Positions 54,482-63,158 of a DNA stretch of 64,000 nucleotides are shown here, one piece after another. The notes below the pieces were generated by a model that was not told the origin of the DNA, made no database searches, and saw only the letters and a program-made list of their open reading frames with translations. The position numbers were made by a program, and so were the translations under genes. Origin of the DNA: Myxococcales bacterium (GTDB lineage: Bacteria; Myxococcota_A; Polyangia; Haliangiales; Haliangiaceae); assembly GCA_016716835.1 (NCBI GenBank), contig JADJUW010000002.1, positions 434,001 through 498,000 on the forward strand, read 5' to 3'. Within the stretch, counting starts at the first letter, position 1. Each line of letters starts with the position of its first letter.

Positions 54482-55705
54482 ATGGAAGCTGGTAAGCCCT
54501 TGGCAAATGCGCCGCTCGGTCGGCGGCTGCTGCCACGCATGGTCGCGTGGTCGGTGATGGCGCAGGCGGGATGCCTAACGCCGGCGAGCGATCCGGCGGC
54601 CTACGAATGGGTTGATCCCGACGGCGACAAGGCCCTCGGCGTGCCCGCGTGGCTCGAGGTTCGCGAGCTACATTTTCGCTTCAGCGTGCCGGGCGACACG
54701 TATCTCTACGAGAGCCTCTTGGTCGATGTTTACACCGACATGCAGACGCAGATCGAGTTCAACGCGACGCCGCGCAAGTTAACTATTGTCGCGCCGCTCG
54801 TGATCGACGTCTTGGGTCCCATCAATGAGGGGCTCACGCGCGTCGAGTACGATTTTGCCACCGGCGAGGTTGCCGTCACGTTCTCGACCAGCGATGTCGG
54901 GTGGGACTGGCAGACCGTCATCAAGGATTCGCTGCAGGACGGCGTTGCCAGCGCCATCGCTGGTACCCGCATGGCTAAGCTAGGCTACAACCCCTCGCTC
55001 GACCCCAATATCGCCGAGACGCTCTCGTCGGTCGCAGGCGGCATGTTTGGTGGCGCGACGAGCGGCCGCTCGACGCCGTTCGATATGACCCTCGCCAATC
55101 AGCTTGGCGTGCGCGCAAGTTTTTTTGTTAAGGAAGAAAAATCGATCATCGAGAGCGCTGGCAATGGCATTTTGCTATTTAAAGGCAACGTCATCGAGCT
55201 CGAGTCGGATAACGATTTTCAGTGGCCCGAGGGCAGCAACTTGCAGGCGCTTATGGACGCGAGTGGGACCGAGGAATTAGTCGCCGCGTTGGGCGTCGAG
55301 GATCTGACGCTCCGCTCGTTTGGGCTTGATGCCACCGGAGACCCCGCACCGCACACAGGCTTTCAAGTCATCTCTAAGGGCAAGCCCGTGGCGCATCTGC
55401 AAGACGTGCGCATCATCGGTGATGTGCTCGAGCTGAGGACCTGGTTCCTCGCCGGCGCCGCGCGAGATTCGGCGGTGATCGAGAAGGCGTTCCTCGGGCT
55501 CTTTTTCGGCCTCGATCCACAGACGGCAGAGGCACGCGCGGACAAGCGCGCGGGCATCGTAAAGGGCCTCGTCTCCGACAAGCTGGAAAATGGGCTCAGC
55601 GTCGCGTTGCGGCGCCTGGTCTACAAGCATCGCGCCGTCATTGGCGGCATCGATTTGCCGCGCGTGCTAGGGATGTCGCCGCCGCCGCCGCGCGTGGACC
55701 CTTAG
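54482..55705 (+). CDS. Lipoprotein of unknown function
   Basis: A 407-residue protein with a signal sequence ending in MAQAGCLTP (Cys about 30). The mature part is beta-rich (LEVRELHFRFSVPGDTYLYES, QIEFNATPRKLTIVAPLVID) and then helical toward the end (ARDSAVIEKAFLGLFFGLDP). No cysteine pairs or catalytic motifs. ATG 54482 gives the lipoprotein signal, and TTACAT precedes it by 5 bases; an open frame continues upstream across the divergent region but without a signal. It is followed by a lipid kinase gene 28 bases downstream that has its own -10. Function unknown. Confidence 0.6.
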   Translation: MEAGKPLANAPLGRRLLPRMVAWSVMAQAGCLTPASDPAAYEWVDPDGDKALGVPAWLEVRELHFRFSVPGDTYLYESLLVDVYTDMQTQIEFNATPRKLTIVAPLVIDVLGPINEGLTRVEYDFATGEVAVTFSTSDVGWDWQTVIKDSLQDGVASAIAGTRMAKLGYNPSLDPNIAETLSSVAGGMFGGATSGRSTPFDMTLANQLGVRASFFVKEEKSIIESAGNGILLFKGNVIELESDNDFQWPEGSNLQALMDASGTEELVAALGVEDLTLRSFGLDATGDPAPHTGFQVISKGKPVAHLQDVRIIGDVLELRTWFLAGAARDSAVIEKAFLGLFFGLDPQTAEARADKRAGIVKGLVSDKLENGLSVALRRLVYKHRAVIGGIDLPRVLGMSPPPPRVDP

Positions 55706-55719
55706 CCCGTCATTTAGTG

Positions 55720-55725
55720 TAGACT
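55720..55725 (+). promoter_or_regulatory. -10 hexamer TAGACT
   Basis: TAGACT, 8 bases, then ATG 55734. The slightly longer gap would give a leader of one or two bases. Confidence 0.45.
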
Positions 55726-55733
55726 TGCGCCGC

Positions 55734-56675
55734 ATGGCGGCCGAACCAATCGCGGTAATCGTCAACCCCCATTCGCAGGGCGGGGGGCTTGGCAAAAAGT
55801 GGTTCGCGTTGTCGGCGCAGCTGCGGCGCCATGTTGCCTTTGACGCCCATCTCACGCAGCGGCCGGGTCATGCCACCGAGCTCGCGCGCCAGGCATTGGC
55901 GGCGGGCGCGCAGACCATCGTTGCGGTCGGCGGCGACGGCACCATCAACGAGGTTGCCAATGGTTTTTTTAAGGATGGCGCGCCACAACACCCGGCTGCG
56001 AGCCTCGCCATCCTGCCGCTCGGCACGGGCGGCGATTTTCGTCGTTCGCTTGGCCTCGGCACAGAATTTGACGCCGCCTGCCGCGTGCTCGCCGCGGGCA
56101 AGACGCGCGCGCTCGACGTCGGGCTGCTGCGCTACGCCCTCGCCGGGGGCGGCACCGCGTCGCGCATCTTTGTCAACGTCGCCTCATTTGGCGTTTCGGG
56201 CCTGGTGGTGTCAATGGTCAACAACTCGGGCAAGAAGTTAGGTGGCCGCCTGACGTTTATGTTGGCGAGCCTGCGCGCGAGCATGCAATACGAAAACCAG
56301 CGCGTCCGCCTGCGCTTTGACGAGGATGAGACCACGGCGGTCGACGTCACCCTCAACGTGTGCGCGATAGCCAATGGTCGCTATTTCGGTGGCGGCATGA
56401 TGATCGCGCCGGCGGCCGAGCTAGATGATGGAAGATTCGACGTCGTCACGCTCGGTGATTTATCGTTTGGCGAGACCTTGGGCCTAACCACGAAGATTTA
56501 CGCGGGCACGCATTTGCAGCACAAGAAGGCGGCGTCGCGGCGGGCGCGCGTGGTGGAGGCCGAGCCGGTCAGCCCCGGACAGGTGTTGGCGCTCGATATC
56601 GACGGTGAGGGCGATGGGCAATTGCCGGCGCGCTTTGCGGTGGTGGCGCAGGCGCTCAAGGTTGTCGTACCGTAG
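55734..56675 (+). CDS. Diacylglycerol/sphingosine kinase-like lipid kinase (YegS family)
   Basis: A 313-residue ATP-dependent lipid kinase. Motifs: IAVIVNPHSQGGGLGKKW at the start, AVGGDGTINEVANGF (the DGK GGDGT catalytic loop), LPLGTGGDFRRSLGL and, in the C-terminal domain, FGVSGLVVSMV and DIDGEG. It would phosphorylate diacylglycerol or a related lipid at the membrane. The length is typical for DagK/YegS. ATG 55734 is chosen over TTG 55725, which overlaps the -10 hexamer. It ends 26 bases before recC and is probably not part of that operon. Confidence 0.88.
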   Translation: MAAEPIAVIVNPHSQGGGLGKKWFALSAQLRRHVAFDAHLTQRPGHATELARQALAAGAQTIVAVGGDGTINEVANGFFKDGAPQHPAASLAILPLGTGGDFRRSLGLGTEFDAACRVLAAGKTRALDVGLLRYALAGGGTASRIFVNVASFGVSGLVVSMVNNSGKKLGGRLTFMLASLRASMQYENQRVRLRFDEDETTAVDVTLNVCAIANGRYFGGGMMIAPAAELDDGRFDVVTLGDLSFGETLGLTTKIYAGTHLQHKKAASRRARVVEAEPVSPGQVLALDIDGEGDGQLPARFAVVAQALKVVVP

Positions 56676-56701
56676 CCGTAACCTGGTGCTCATAGACCCT
56701 C

Positions 56702-59700
56702 ATGCTACGCGTCATCTATGCCAATTCGCTTGAGCTGCTGACCGCGGTGCTCGGCGAGGCGATGCCGCATGGCGATCCCTTTGCCAAGACCGAGATCGTC
56801 GTGTCGCATCCCATCGTCGGACGGTGGCTCATGCTGCGGCTGGCGCAGCAACACGGCGGCGTGGCGGGCGTCACGACGTCGCTGCTTGACAAGTTCGCGT
56901 TGCAAACCGCGATGGCGCAGGCCTCGCTGCCGCTGGCGCCCTTGTCGCGCACCGCGCTGACCTCGCTCATCGCGAGCGAACTCGCGCAGGATGCCGCGCT
57001 GGCTGGGGCGCTGCGCCTGGATGGCGATGGCCGGATCGCTTCGCGTCGCCGCGTCGAGATGGCGGAGACGCTGGCGTCGTTGCTCTTGCAGTATGCCCGC
57101 ACGCGCCCGGCCTGGCTCGACGCCTGGGGTGATGGCGATTTGGCCGCGGGCCTGGATGCGACGACGGAGGCACTGGCGTGGCAGCCGCGGCTCTATCGCG
57201 CGATCATGGCGCGCGCGCAACGCGGGCTGCGCGCGCGCGGCGGCGATGTGTTGCCCGTGATGGCGCCGCGCGCGTTGCGCGCCGTTGCCAAGCGTCATAA
57301 GGCGATTTCTGTCGAGACATCGCCGCTGCATGTGATCGGCTTTTCCTATCTCGCGGTTTCGGATCTGGAAACGCTAAAGATTATCTCGATGCATCGGCCG
57401 GTGACCATGTATCAGCTCAATCCCAGCGCCGATTATTGGCTCGACACGCCACGCCGCACCGGTGAATTTGCCAAACAGCGCGCGTTTGCGCCCGACGAGG
57501 CGGCGGGTGCGAGCCTGCGCCTGTGGGCGACGCCGGTGCGCGACACGCTCGCGTGGTTGCTCGAGCATGCCGATGAGGTCGATGGCATTTTCGCGCTGCC
57601 GACGGCGACGCTGGACAATGCGTTTCTGCGTTGGCAGCAACGCATCTTGGCCCCAAGCAGCGAGACGCCGATGTCGGCGGTCACGCTCGACGGCAGCCTG
57701 CAGCTGCACGCCTGCCCCTCACCGCTGCGCGAACTCGAGGTCGCGCTCGATGGCTTGCTGGCGCGCCTGGCGGCCGATGAAGGCTGCGCGCTGACCGACG
57801 TCGCCTTGCTCATCGCGGGGGCTAATGCCCAGCAATATCTCGCCTTGGCGCCGTTCGTGTTCGCGACGCGCGGCGGGGTGCCTATGGTCGTCGCGGACGG
57901 CACGCCTGCCGAGGGAAGGGCGATGGCGGACGGGCTCGTGCAGCTGCTGCAGCTCGCGCAAGCGCCGGTGACAAAGTCGTCGCTCCTGGCCGTCATGTGC
58001 CATGAAGGCCTTACGCTGGCAACTTCGGAGCAGCGCTTGGCGTGGCCGGAATTGGCAGAGCGCTTGGGTATTTTTGTCGGGGTAGACAACGCCGATGTAG
58101 CTGAGACGTATTTAGAGGGCAGCGGCGCGGGGCATTGGGACCAAGGCTTGGCACGGTTGTCGCTTGCGGCGTTTATGTCGGGCCCTGCGCTGGGCGACTT
58201 GCGCGCGGCGGATGTCAACGATGCGGCGTGGCTCCCGGCGGATTGGGCGACGAGTTCGCCCGAGGTTGCGGCTGAGTTTATTGCGGCGGCTCGGCGGGTC
58301 CTCGACGATCGCCAAACGTTGGCGACGGCCGCCATGCCTCTGGCGCGGTGGTGCGATCGCGTGTGGCAACTCGCCGACAAGTATGGCGCAGGTAAATCCG
58401 AAGAGGTGACGCGCGACCGGCTTGCGGTGCACGCGGCGCTCGAGACGCTGCGCGCAACGGATTTTGATGATCGCGACGTCGATGTCGCCGAGTTTGCACT
58501 GCGGCTCGCCAGCGCGACGAAGCAGGGCGGCGCCGTGCACGCCGCAAGGCTCTTTTGCGATGGCATTTACGTCGGCTTGCTGTCGACGATGAGGCCGTTG
58601 CCGTTTCGCCACGTCGCCGTGGTGGGATTGGCGGATCAGGCCTTTCCGCAGCCCTCGCAGACCAGCCCGCTCGATCTGCGCGCCCTACGCCGGCGCGGCG
58701 ACGTAACGACACACGAGCGCGATCGCCAGGCTTTTTTCGATACGCTCTTGGCAACGCGGGCAACCGCCGATCTATGTTATCTCGCGCGCGCGCCAAGCGA
58801 TGGCACGCCGCTTGAGCCCTCGCCAGTGCTTGCCGAGCTGGCGCGAACCTTGGTGCCGGGCGTGGGCGTGAGTGACGCGCTCGCGGCGCTCACCGTGACA
58901 CATCCGCTGTATGCGTGGGACGACGCGATGCTGCCAGGAGCTGCGTCGGTTGCAAGCGCACGCGCGTTTGCGGCACCGGCGCGGCTGCCCTCGCTGCCGC
59001 CGGCGTCGGCGTGGCGCGACGTATTTGGCATGGTTGCGCGTGTGCCAAGCCCGCCGCGGCTGCCGCAAAAAATCTCGATCTCGTCGCTGCGAAAGTTTCT
59101 CGAGCGGCCGGCCGACGGCTGGGCGCAAGTGGCGCTGGGCCTGGCGCAACAAGAGGAAGCGCCGCTTGCCGCGCATGTTGCCGATACCGAGGCATTTCGC
59201 GCCAGCGGACTCGATGCAGCGGTCGCGGTGCGCGAGGCCTTGGTGGCGTGTTGGCAGGCACGGCGCTTTTCGCGCCAGGCGATCGACGACGCGCTTGCCG
59301 CGGCAATTGCCAAACGCCAGCTCACGGGCCAATGGCCCTTGGCGCGCCTCGGCGCGGCGCAGGCCGCGCAGTGGGCGAGTTATCTAGAACGGTGGTTGGC
59401 GCTGCCGCAGTTGCGCGCCGAGCAGAGCGTGCGGCGGTGGCGCTTCGGCGCGGCTATGGCGACGGCCCAAGCGGGCATGTTGCCGGCGGCGTTGCGGCTT
59501 GATCTCAACGTGGCGGGCACGGCGCATCAGCTTGAAATAGTCGGCACGTCGGAATGCGTCGGCGAGCATGCGGGCGCTACGTTGCTGCACACCAAGGCCG
59601 AACCTGATGACCTGCGGGCGTGGTTGCGATTGGGACTGGATCGCGTGGTATGCGCGGCTGCGGGCGTCAGCAGCAACCCTCACGTCGAGGCGACGATGCT

Positions 59701-60130
59701 GCTGCGGCCGGCGTTGGCGGATCTTGGCCTCGAAACTGCGGTGTGGTTTCAAACCGCGGCGCTGCCGACGTGGACCCAGGGCGCCGCGCAAGGCTATCTG
59801 CGGCGCCTACTCGAAGAATTGTTGGGTGCGGCACATGCGTATCGCATCGATTTAAAAAAGCCGCTAACGCCGGTGGAGGAGCCACCAAAGTACGCCGCAG
59901 AGTTTCTCGACGACAGCGAATTTGGTCCGCCCGCGGACTTGGCTGACTTGGTGGCGAGGCGCTATGCCCCGCTGCTGACGGCGACGCAGTGGACGGCGTG
60001 CACCGAAACCACGCGCAAGAAAGCGGCGGCCGACAAAGCCCCTGCCAAGCCCAAAGCGGACGCTAGCGTCCAGGGCAAGCCCACGGCCAAAGGCGGCAAA
60101 AAAGTAAAAGGAGGCGGCGATGCCTCCTGA
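56702..60130 (+). CDS. recC: Exodeoxyribonuclease V gamma chain (RecC)
   Basis: A 1142-residue subunit of the RecBCD helicase-nuclease. The N-terminus (MLRVIYANSLELLTAVL, VVSHPIVGRWLMLRLAQQHGGVAG) and VIGFSYLAVSDLETLKIISM match RecC, as do HVAVVGLADQAFPQPSQTSPLDL and ISSLRKFLERPADGWAQVALGL. It is an inactive-helicase scaffold that recognises Chi. A basic Lys/Ala-rich tail of about 40 residues ends the protein, which is unusual. Its last 11 bases overlap recB. TAGACC lies 3 bases before ATG 56702, so the exact start is less secure than the rest. Confidence 0.92.
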   Translation: MLRVIYANSLELLTAVLGEAMPHGDPFAKTEIVVSHPIVGRWLMLRLAQQHGGVAGVTTSLLDKFALQTAMAQASLPLAPLSRTALTSLIASELAQDAALAGALRLDGDGRIASRRRVEMAETLASLLLQYARTRPAWLDAWGDGDLAAGLDATTEALAWQPRLYRAIMARAQRGLRARGGDVLPVMAPRALRAVAKRHKAISVETSPLHVIGFSYLAVSDLETLKIISMHRPVTMYQLNPSADYWLDTPRRTGEFAKQRAFAPDEAAGASLRLWATPVRDTLAWLLEHADEVDGIFALPTATLDNAFLRWQQRILAPSSETPMSAVTLDGSLQLHACPSPLRELEVALDGLLARLAADEGCALTDVALLIAGANAQQYLALAPFVFATRGGVPMVVADGTPAEGRAMADGLVQLLQLAQAPVTKSSLLAVMCHEGLTLATSEQRLAWPELAERLGIFVGVDNADVAETYLEGSGAGHWDQGLARLSLAAFMSGPALGDLRAADVNDAAWLPADWATSSPEVAAEFIAAARRVLDDRQTLATAAMPLARWCDRVWQLADKYGAGKSEEVTRDRLAVHAALETLRATDFDDRDVDVAEFALRLASATKQGGAVHAARLFCDGIYVGLLSTMRPLPFRHVAVVGLADQAFPQPSQTSPLDLRALRRRGDVTTHERDRQAFFDTLLATRATADLCYLARAPSDGTPLEPSPVLAELARTLVPGVGVSDALAALTVTHPLYAWDDAMLPGAASVASARAFAAPARLPSLPPASAWRDVFGMVARVPSPPRLPQKISISSLRKFLERPADGWAQVALGLAQQEEAPLAAHVADTEAFRASGLDAAVAVREALVACWQARRFSRQAIDDALAAAIAKRQLTGQWPLARLGAAQAAQWASYLERWLALPQLRAEQSVRRWRFGAAMATAQAGMLPAALRLDLNVAGTAHQLEIVGTSECVGEHAGATLLHTKAEPDDLRAWLRLGLDRVVCAAAGVSSNPHVEATMLLRPALADLGLETAVWFQTAALPTWTQGAAQGYLRRLLEELLGAAHAYRIDLKKPLTPVEEPPKYAAEFLDDSEFGPPADLADLVARRYAPLLTATQWTACTETTRKKAAADKAPAKPKADASVQGKPTAKGGKKVKGGGDAS

Positions 60131-63100
60131 GACACTACCGATCGTCGTGGCCTCGCGCCACCGCTTCGTCGTCGTCGAGGCGGCCGCGGGCACCGGCAAG
60201 ACATATTTCCTCGAGCGCAAGTTCATCGATCTCATCGTGCACGACGGCGCGCGCGTCGATCAGGTCGTGGTGGTGACGTTTACTGAAAAGGCCACCGCCG
60301 AGCTGCGCGGGCGCATACGCAATTTGCTCGCCGATTTGCTTGAGCAGGCGGCGCCGACGTCGGAGGCCGGGGAGCGCTTGCACGCCGCCTATCGCGATTT
60401 CGATCGCGCGGCGATCAGTACCATTCATGGATTTTGCCAGCGCGTGCTGCGCAAGCACCAACCGGGTTTTGTCAGCGCTGACAACACCAACGCCGATATT
60501 CGGCAAATCGTCGCCCACGCGTTTCCCGTGGTGTTGCGGCGGTTGCTGCGCGACGATGAGGCCCTGGCGGCTTGGGTCTGCCAGCACGATGCGGACGATC
60601 TGCAAGCGCTGGTCGGGCGAGCCTGCGCCGCGGCGCTCGAAGGGCGCAGGCAGGCGATCATTACCACTGGCGGGCTTGATGCCCTGGTGGCGACGCTGTT
60701 GCCGCCGATGCTCGAAGAGATCGAAGCCGTCAAAATGCGCGGACGGTGGTTCGATTTTCAAGATTTGCTGCGCGGCGCCGCCGATTTGGTTGGGGCTGCC
60801 GATGGCGTGGTTGCGGCCGCGATTCGCGCCGCCACGCCATGGGCGTTAATCGACGAATTTCAGGATACCGATGCGCTGCAGTGGCGCATCCTCTCCGCGA
60901 TCTGGATGCACCCAGGCGCTTGCGGACTCACCGTGGTTGGCGATCCTAAGCAGGCGATCTATGGCTTTCGCGGCGCCAACCTCGCAGTCTATCAGCAGGC
61001 GTGCCATGCCTTGCGCGAAGCAGGCGGCGTGACGTTGCCGCTAGCCGACAACTATCGATCGTCGAAGGCGGCCGTCGCGGCCTACAATCAATTGTTTGCT
61101 AGCGGCTTTTTTTCGCATCTCGACTATGCGCCGGTAGCCGCCAAGGCCGACGCCACCGTGGGCTTGTATGCGCAAGGCCGCGCGCTCTCGCCCTTGGTGC
61201 TATGGAATACCGACGACTGGGACGTGCGCAAAACACAAGCCCTCGGCGCGGTGGTGCGCGAGATTTCGTGGTTGTGCGGGCGAGGCGACGCGGCGGCAGA
61301 CCCCACCGACGCAGCGCCACGGTTGCGTGACGGCACCAGCGAGCGCGCGCTGCGATACTCAGACATCATGATCTTGGCGCCAAACAATCGCATTCTTGCC
61401 GAGACCGCGGCGCAGCTGCGCGAGGCGGGCATCCCGGTGTCGATCCGCGGCCGGCAATCGGTTTTTAGCACGCCGGAGGCCGCGGCGCTGGCCACCTTGC
61501 TAACGGCAATCGCCTCGCCTCGCGATCGCAGCGCCATGTTGCGCGCGCTGCGCACCATGTTTATTCCGCCGGGCGACGTCTACCTCGTCGACGAGCGCGA
61601 TCCGTGCGCTGGTTGGTTGGCGAGGTGGAGCTCCCTGGCGCGGCGGCGGCGCTTTGCCGATATGTTTAGCGACATCTTGGCGACGTCCAAGGTAACCGAG
61701 CGGCTGATCATCGGCGAAGGAGGCACCCGCGCGGTGGCCAACTTGCGTCAGCTAATTGAGGCGTGTCTCGAGTTTGTCGCGAGCGGCCCTTTCGGCATCG
61801 CGGAGCTCGCGGCGCACGTCGTCACGTTGTGCGACGACGACGAAGACACCGAGAGCGCACATGGCCTGCGCATCGATCTCGATGGCGAAGCGGTACGCCT
61901 GATGACGTGCCACACCGCCAAGGGCCTCGAGGCGCCGGTTGTCATGGTGCTGTCATTTCAGCGCGCGGCCAAGGCGGCTCGCGGCATCGTGCCATTCGAG
62001 CGCGACGCGCAGCTGTGGTTTACGTTGGCGCGCAAAGATGCCGGCGATGGCGAGGGCAAGGCGCTAGCGGCGCTCAGTGCGAAGCAGGAAAGCGAACGCT
62101 TGGCATATGTGGCGTTGACGCGGGCCAAGGTGCGCACCTATGTGCTGGGGCCCATGCGGCTTAAAACCGGCGGCTTGGTCAATGACCACTTCTACATGCC
62201 GATCTGGCGCAGCCTGGAGGCGGCAAGGCTTGGCGACGCGCAATGCGAGGTCATGGCCTTGCCTCCGCCAGCTGATATGGCGGCCTCAGCGCCGAAAGCA
62301 GTTACCAACGACGCCGTGCTCGCTGAGCCACCGCCCCTGGTTGATTTGGCGCCGACGCGCTCATGGCAAGGCCACGCACGCGGCATCAAGGTGGTGTCGT
62401 ATTCGTCGCTCAAGTGGCGCGACGATCTAGCGGCGGCGAGCGCCGAGACGGGTGAAGCCACGCGACATTTGGGAGATGAAGTTGGCGAGGACGATTCGCC
62501 CGTGATGTCGCCGCTGCCCGCAGACGCGTTGCCCGCGGGTCGCGAGACGGGCCTGTTCTTGCATCGGCTGCTCGAGCTGGCGCCGTTGCCCGCGCGCGAT
62601 GAGGCCTTCGAGGCGTGGGCCGACGCATCGGCGACGCAGGCGGGCCTCGCCACCGCGAGCGGCGAATTTGGCCTCGCGTCGGCACATCATGCGCAGGCGC
62701 TGCGCCTCGCGTTTAACGCGCTCATGCAGCCGCTCGCGCTTGGCAGGGCGCCAACCCCGCTTGCGCGCGCCGACAAGCTCGCGCGCGAGCTGGCGTTTAT
62801 GACGCCCTTGCAGCCTGCGGCCGCGCGCTCCGATATGATGGTCGGTGTGCTCGACGTCTTATGCGAAGTCGAGGGGCGCCTGTGGGTGATCGACTACAAG
62901 AGCGATGTCGCCGCTGGCGCGGATCTGCCCGCCGCCGCGTCGCATGTTGCGACTCACTACGGCTGGCAGAAAATGATTTACACCTTGGCCATGCTGCGTC
63001 TCGCGCGTGTCAGTGACGAGGCGACTTTTGCACAGCGGTTTGGCGGCATCGGCTTTTTGTTTTTGCGCAGCGGGCTGTTTGTCGCGGAGACGCCGAGCTG

Positions 63101-63158
63101 GCGCGAGGTAACGCAGTGGCAAGCTCGGCTGGCGCAGCAATTGGAGGCCGCGTGGTAA
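60120..63158 (+). CDS. recB: Exodeoxyribonuclease V beta chain (RecB)
   Basis: A 1012-residue SF1A helicase and nuclease. Walker A is AAAGTGKTYFLERKF near the start, followed by QVVVVTFTEKATAELRGRIR (motif Ia), STIHGFCQRVLR, ALIDEFQDTDALQWRIL (Walker B) and VVGDPKQAIYGFRGAN. Motif V/VI segments include MTCHTAKGLEAPVVMVL and ERLAYVALTRAK. The C-terminal nuclease shows LFLHRLLEL and GRLWVIDYKSD. It is about 170 residues shorter than E. coli RecB. ATG 60120 has AAAGGAGG six bases upstream, inside the end of recC. The next gene, recD, starts within its last codons. Confidence 0.93.
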   Translation: MPPETLPIVVASRHRFVVVEAAAGTGKTYFLERKFIDLIVHDGARVDQVVVVTFTEKATAELRGRIRNLLADLLEQAAPTSEAGERLHAAYRDFDRAAISTIHGFCQRVLRKHQPGFVSADNTNADIRQIVAHAFPVVLRRLLRDDEALAAWVCQHDADDLQALVGRACAAALEGRRQAIITTGGLDALVATLLPPMLEEIEAVKMRGRWFDFQDLLRGAADLVGAADGVVAAAIRAATPWALIDEFQDTDALQWRILSAIWMHPGACGLTVVGDPKQAIYGFRGANLAVYQQACHALREAGGVTLPLADNYRSSKAAVAAYNQLFASGFFSHLDYAPVAAKADATVGLYAQGRALSPLVLWNTDDWDVRKTQALGAVVREISWLCGRGDAAADPTDAAPRLRDGTSERALRYSDIMILAPNNRILAETAAQLREAGIPVSIRGRQSVFSTPEAAALATLLTAIASPRDRSAMLRALRTMFIPPGDVYLVDERDPCAGWLARWSSLARRRRFADMFSDILATSKVTERLIIGEGGTRAVANLRQLIEACLEFVASGPFGIAELAAHVVTLCDDDEDTESAHGLRIDLDGEAVRLMTCHTAKGLEAPVVMVLSFQRAAKAARGIVPFERDAQLWFTLARKDAGDGEGKALAALSAKQESERLAYVALTRAKVRTYVLGPMRLKTGGLVNDHFYMPIWRSLEAARLGDAQCEVMALPPPADMAASAPKAVTNDAVLAEPPPLVDLAPTRSWQGHARGIKVVSYSSLKWRDDLAAASAETGEATRHLGDEVGEDDSPVMSPLPADALPAGRETGLFLHRLLELAPLPARDEAFEAWADASATQAGLATASGEFGLASAHHAQALRLAFNALMQPLALGRAPTPLARADKLARELAFMTPLQPAAARSDMMVGVLDVLCEVEGRLWVIDYKSDVAAGADLPAAASHVATHYGWQKMIYTLAMLRLARVSDEATFAQRFGGIGFLFLRSGLFVAETPSWREVTQWQARLAQQLEAAW

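Noticed and set aside
57433..58566. A 377-codon open frame antisense to recC, and similar long antisense frames at 44799-45719, 46834-47787 and 9181-9954
   Set aside because: They lie wholly opposite well-supported genes, have no family motifs and arise from G/C-rich third positions.
56702..63158. AddB/AddA instead of RecC/RecB
   Set aside because: A RecD gene follows directly and the RecC-type N-terminal and central motifs are present.
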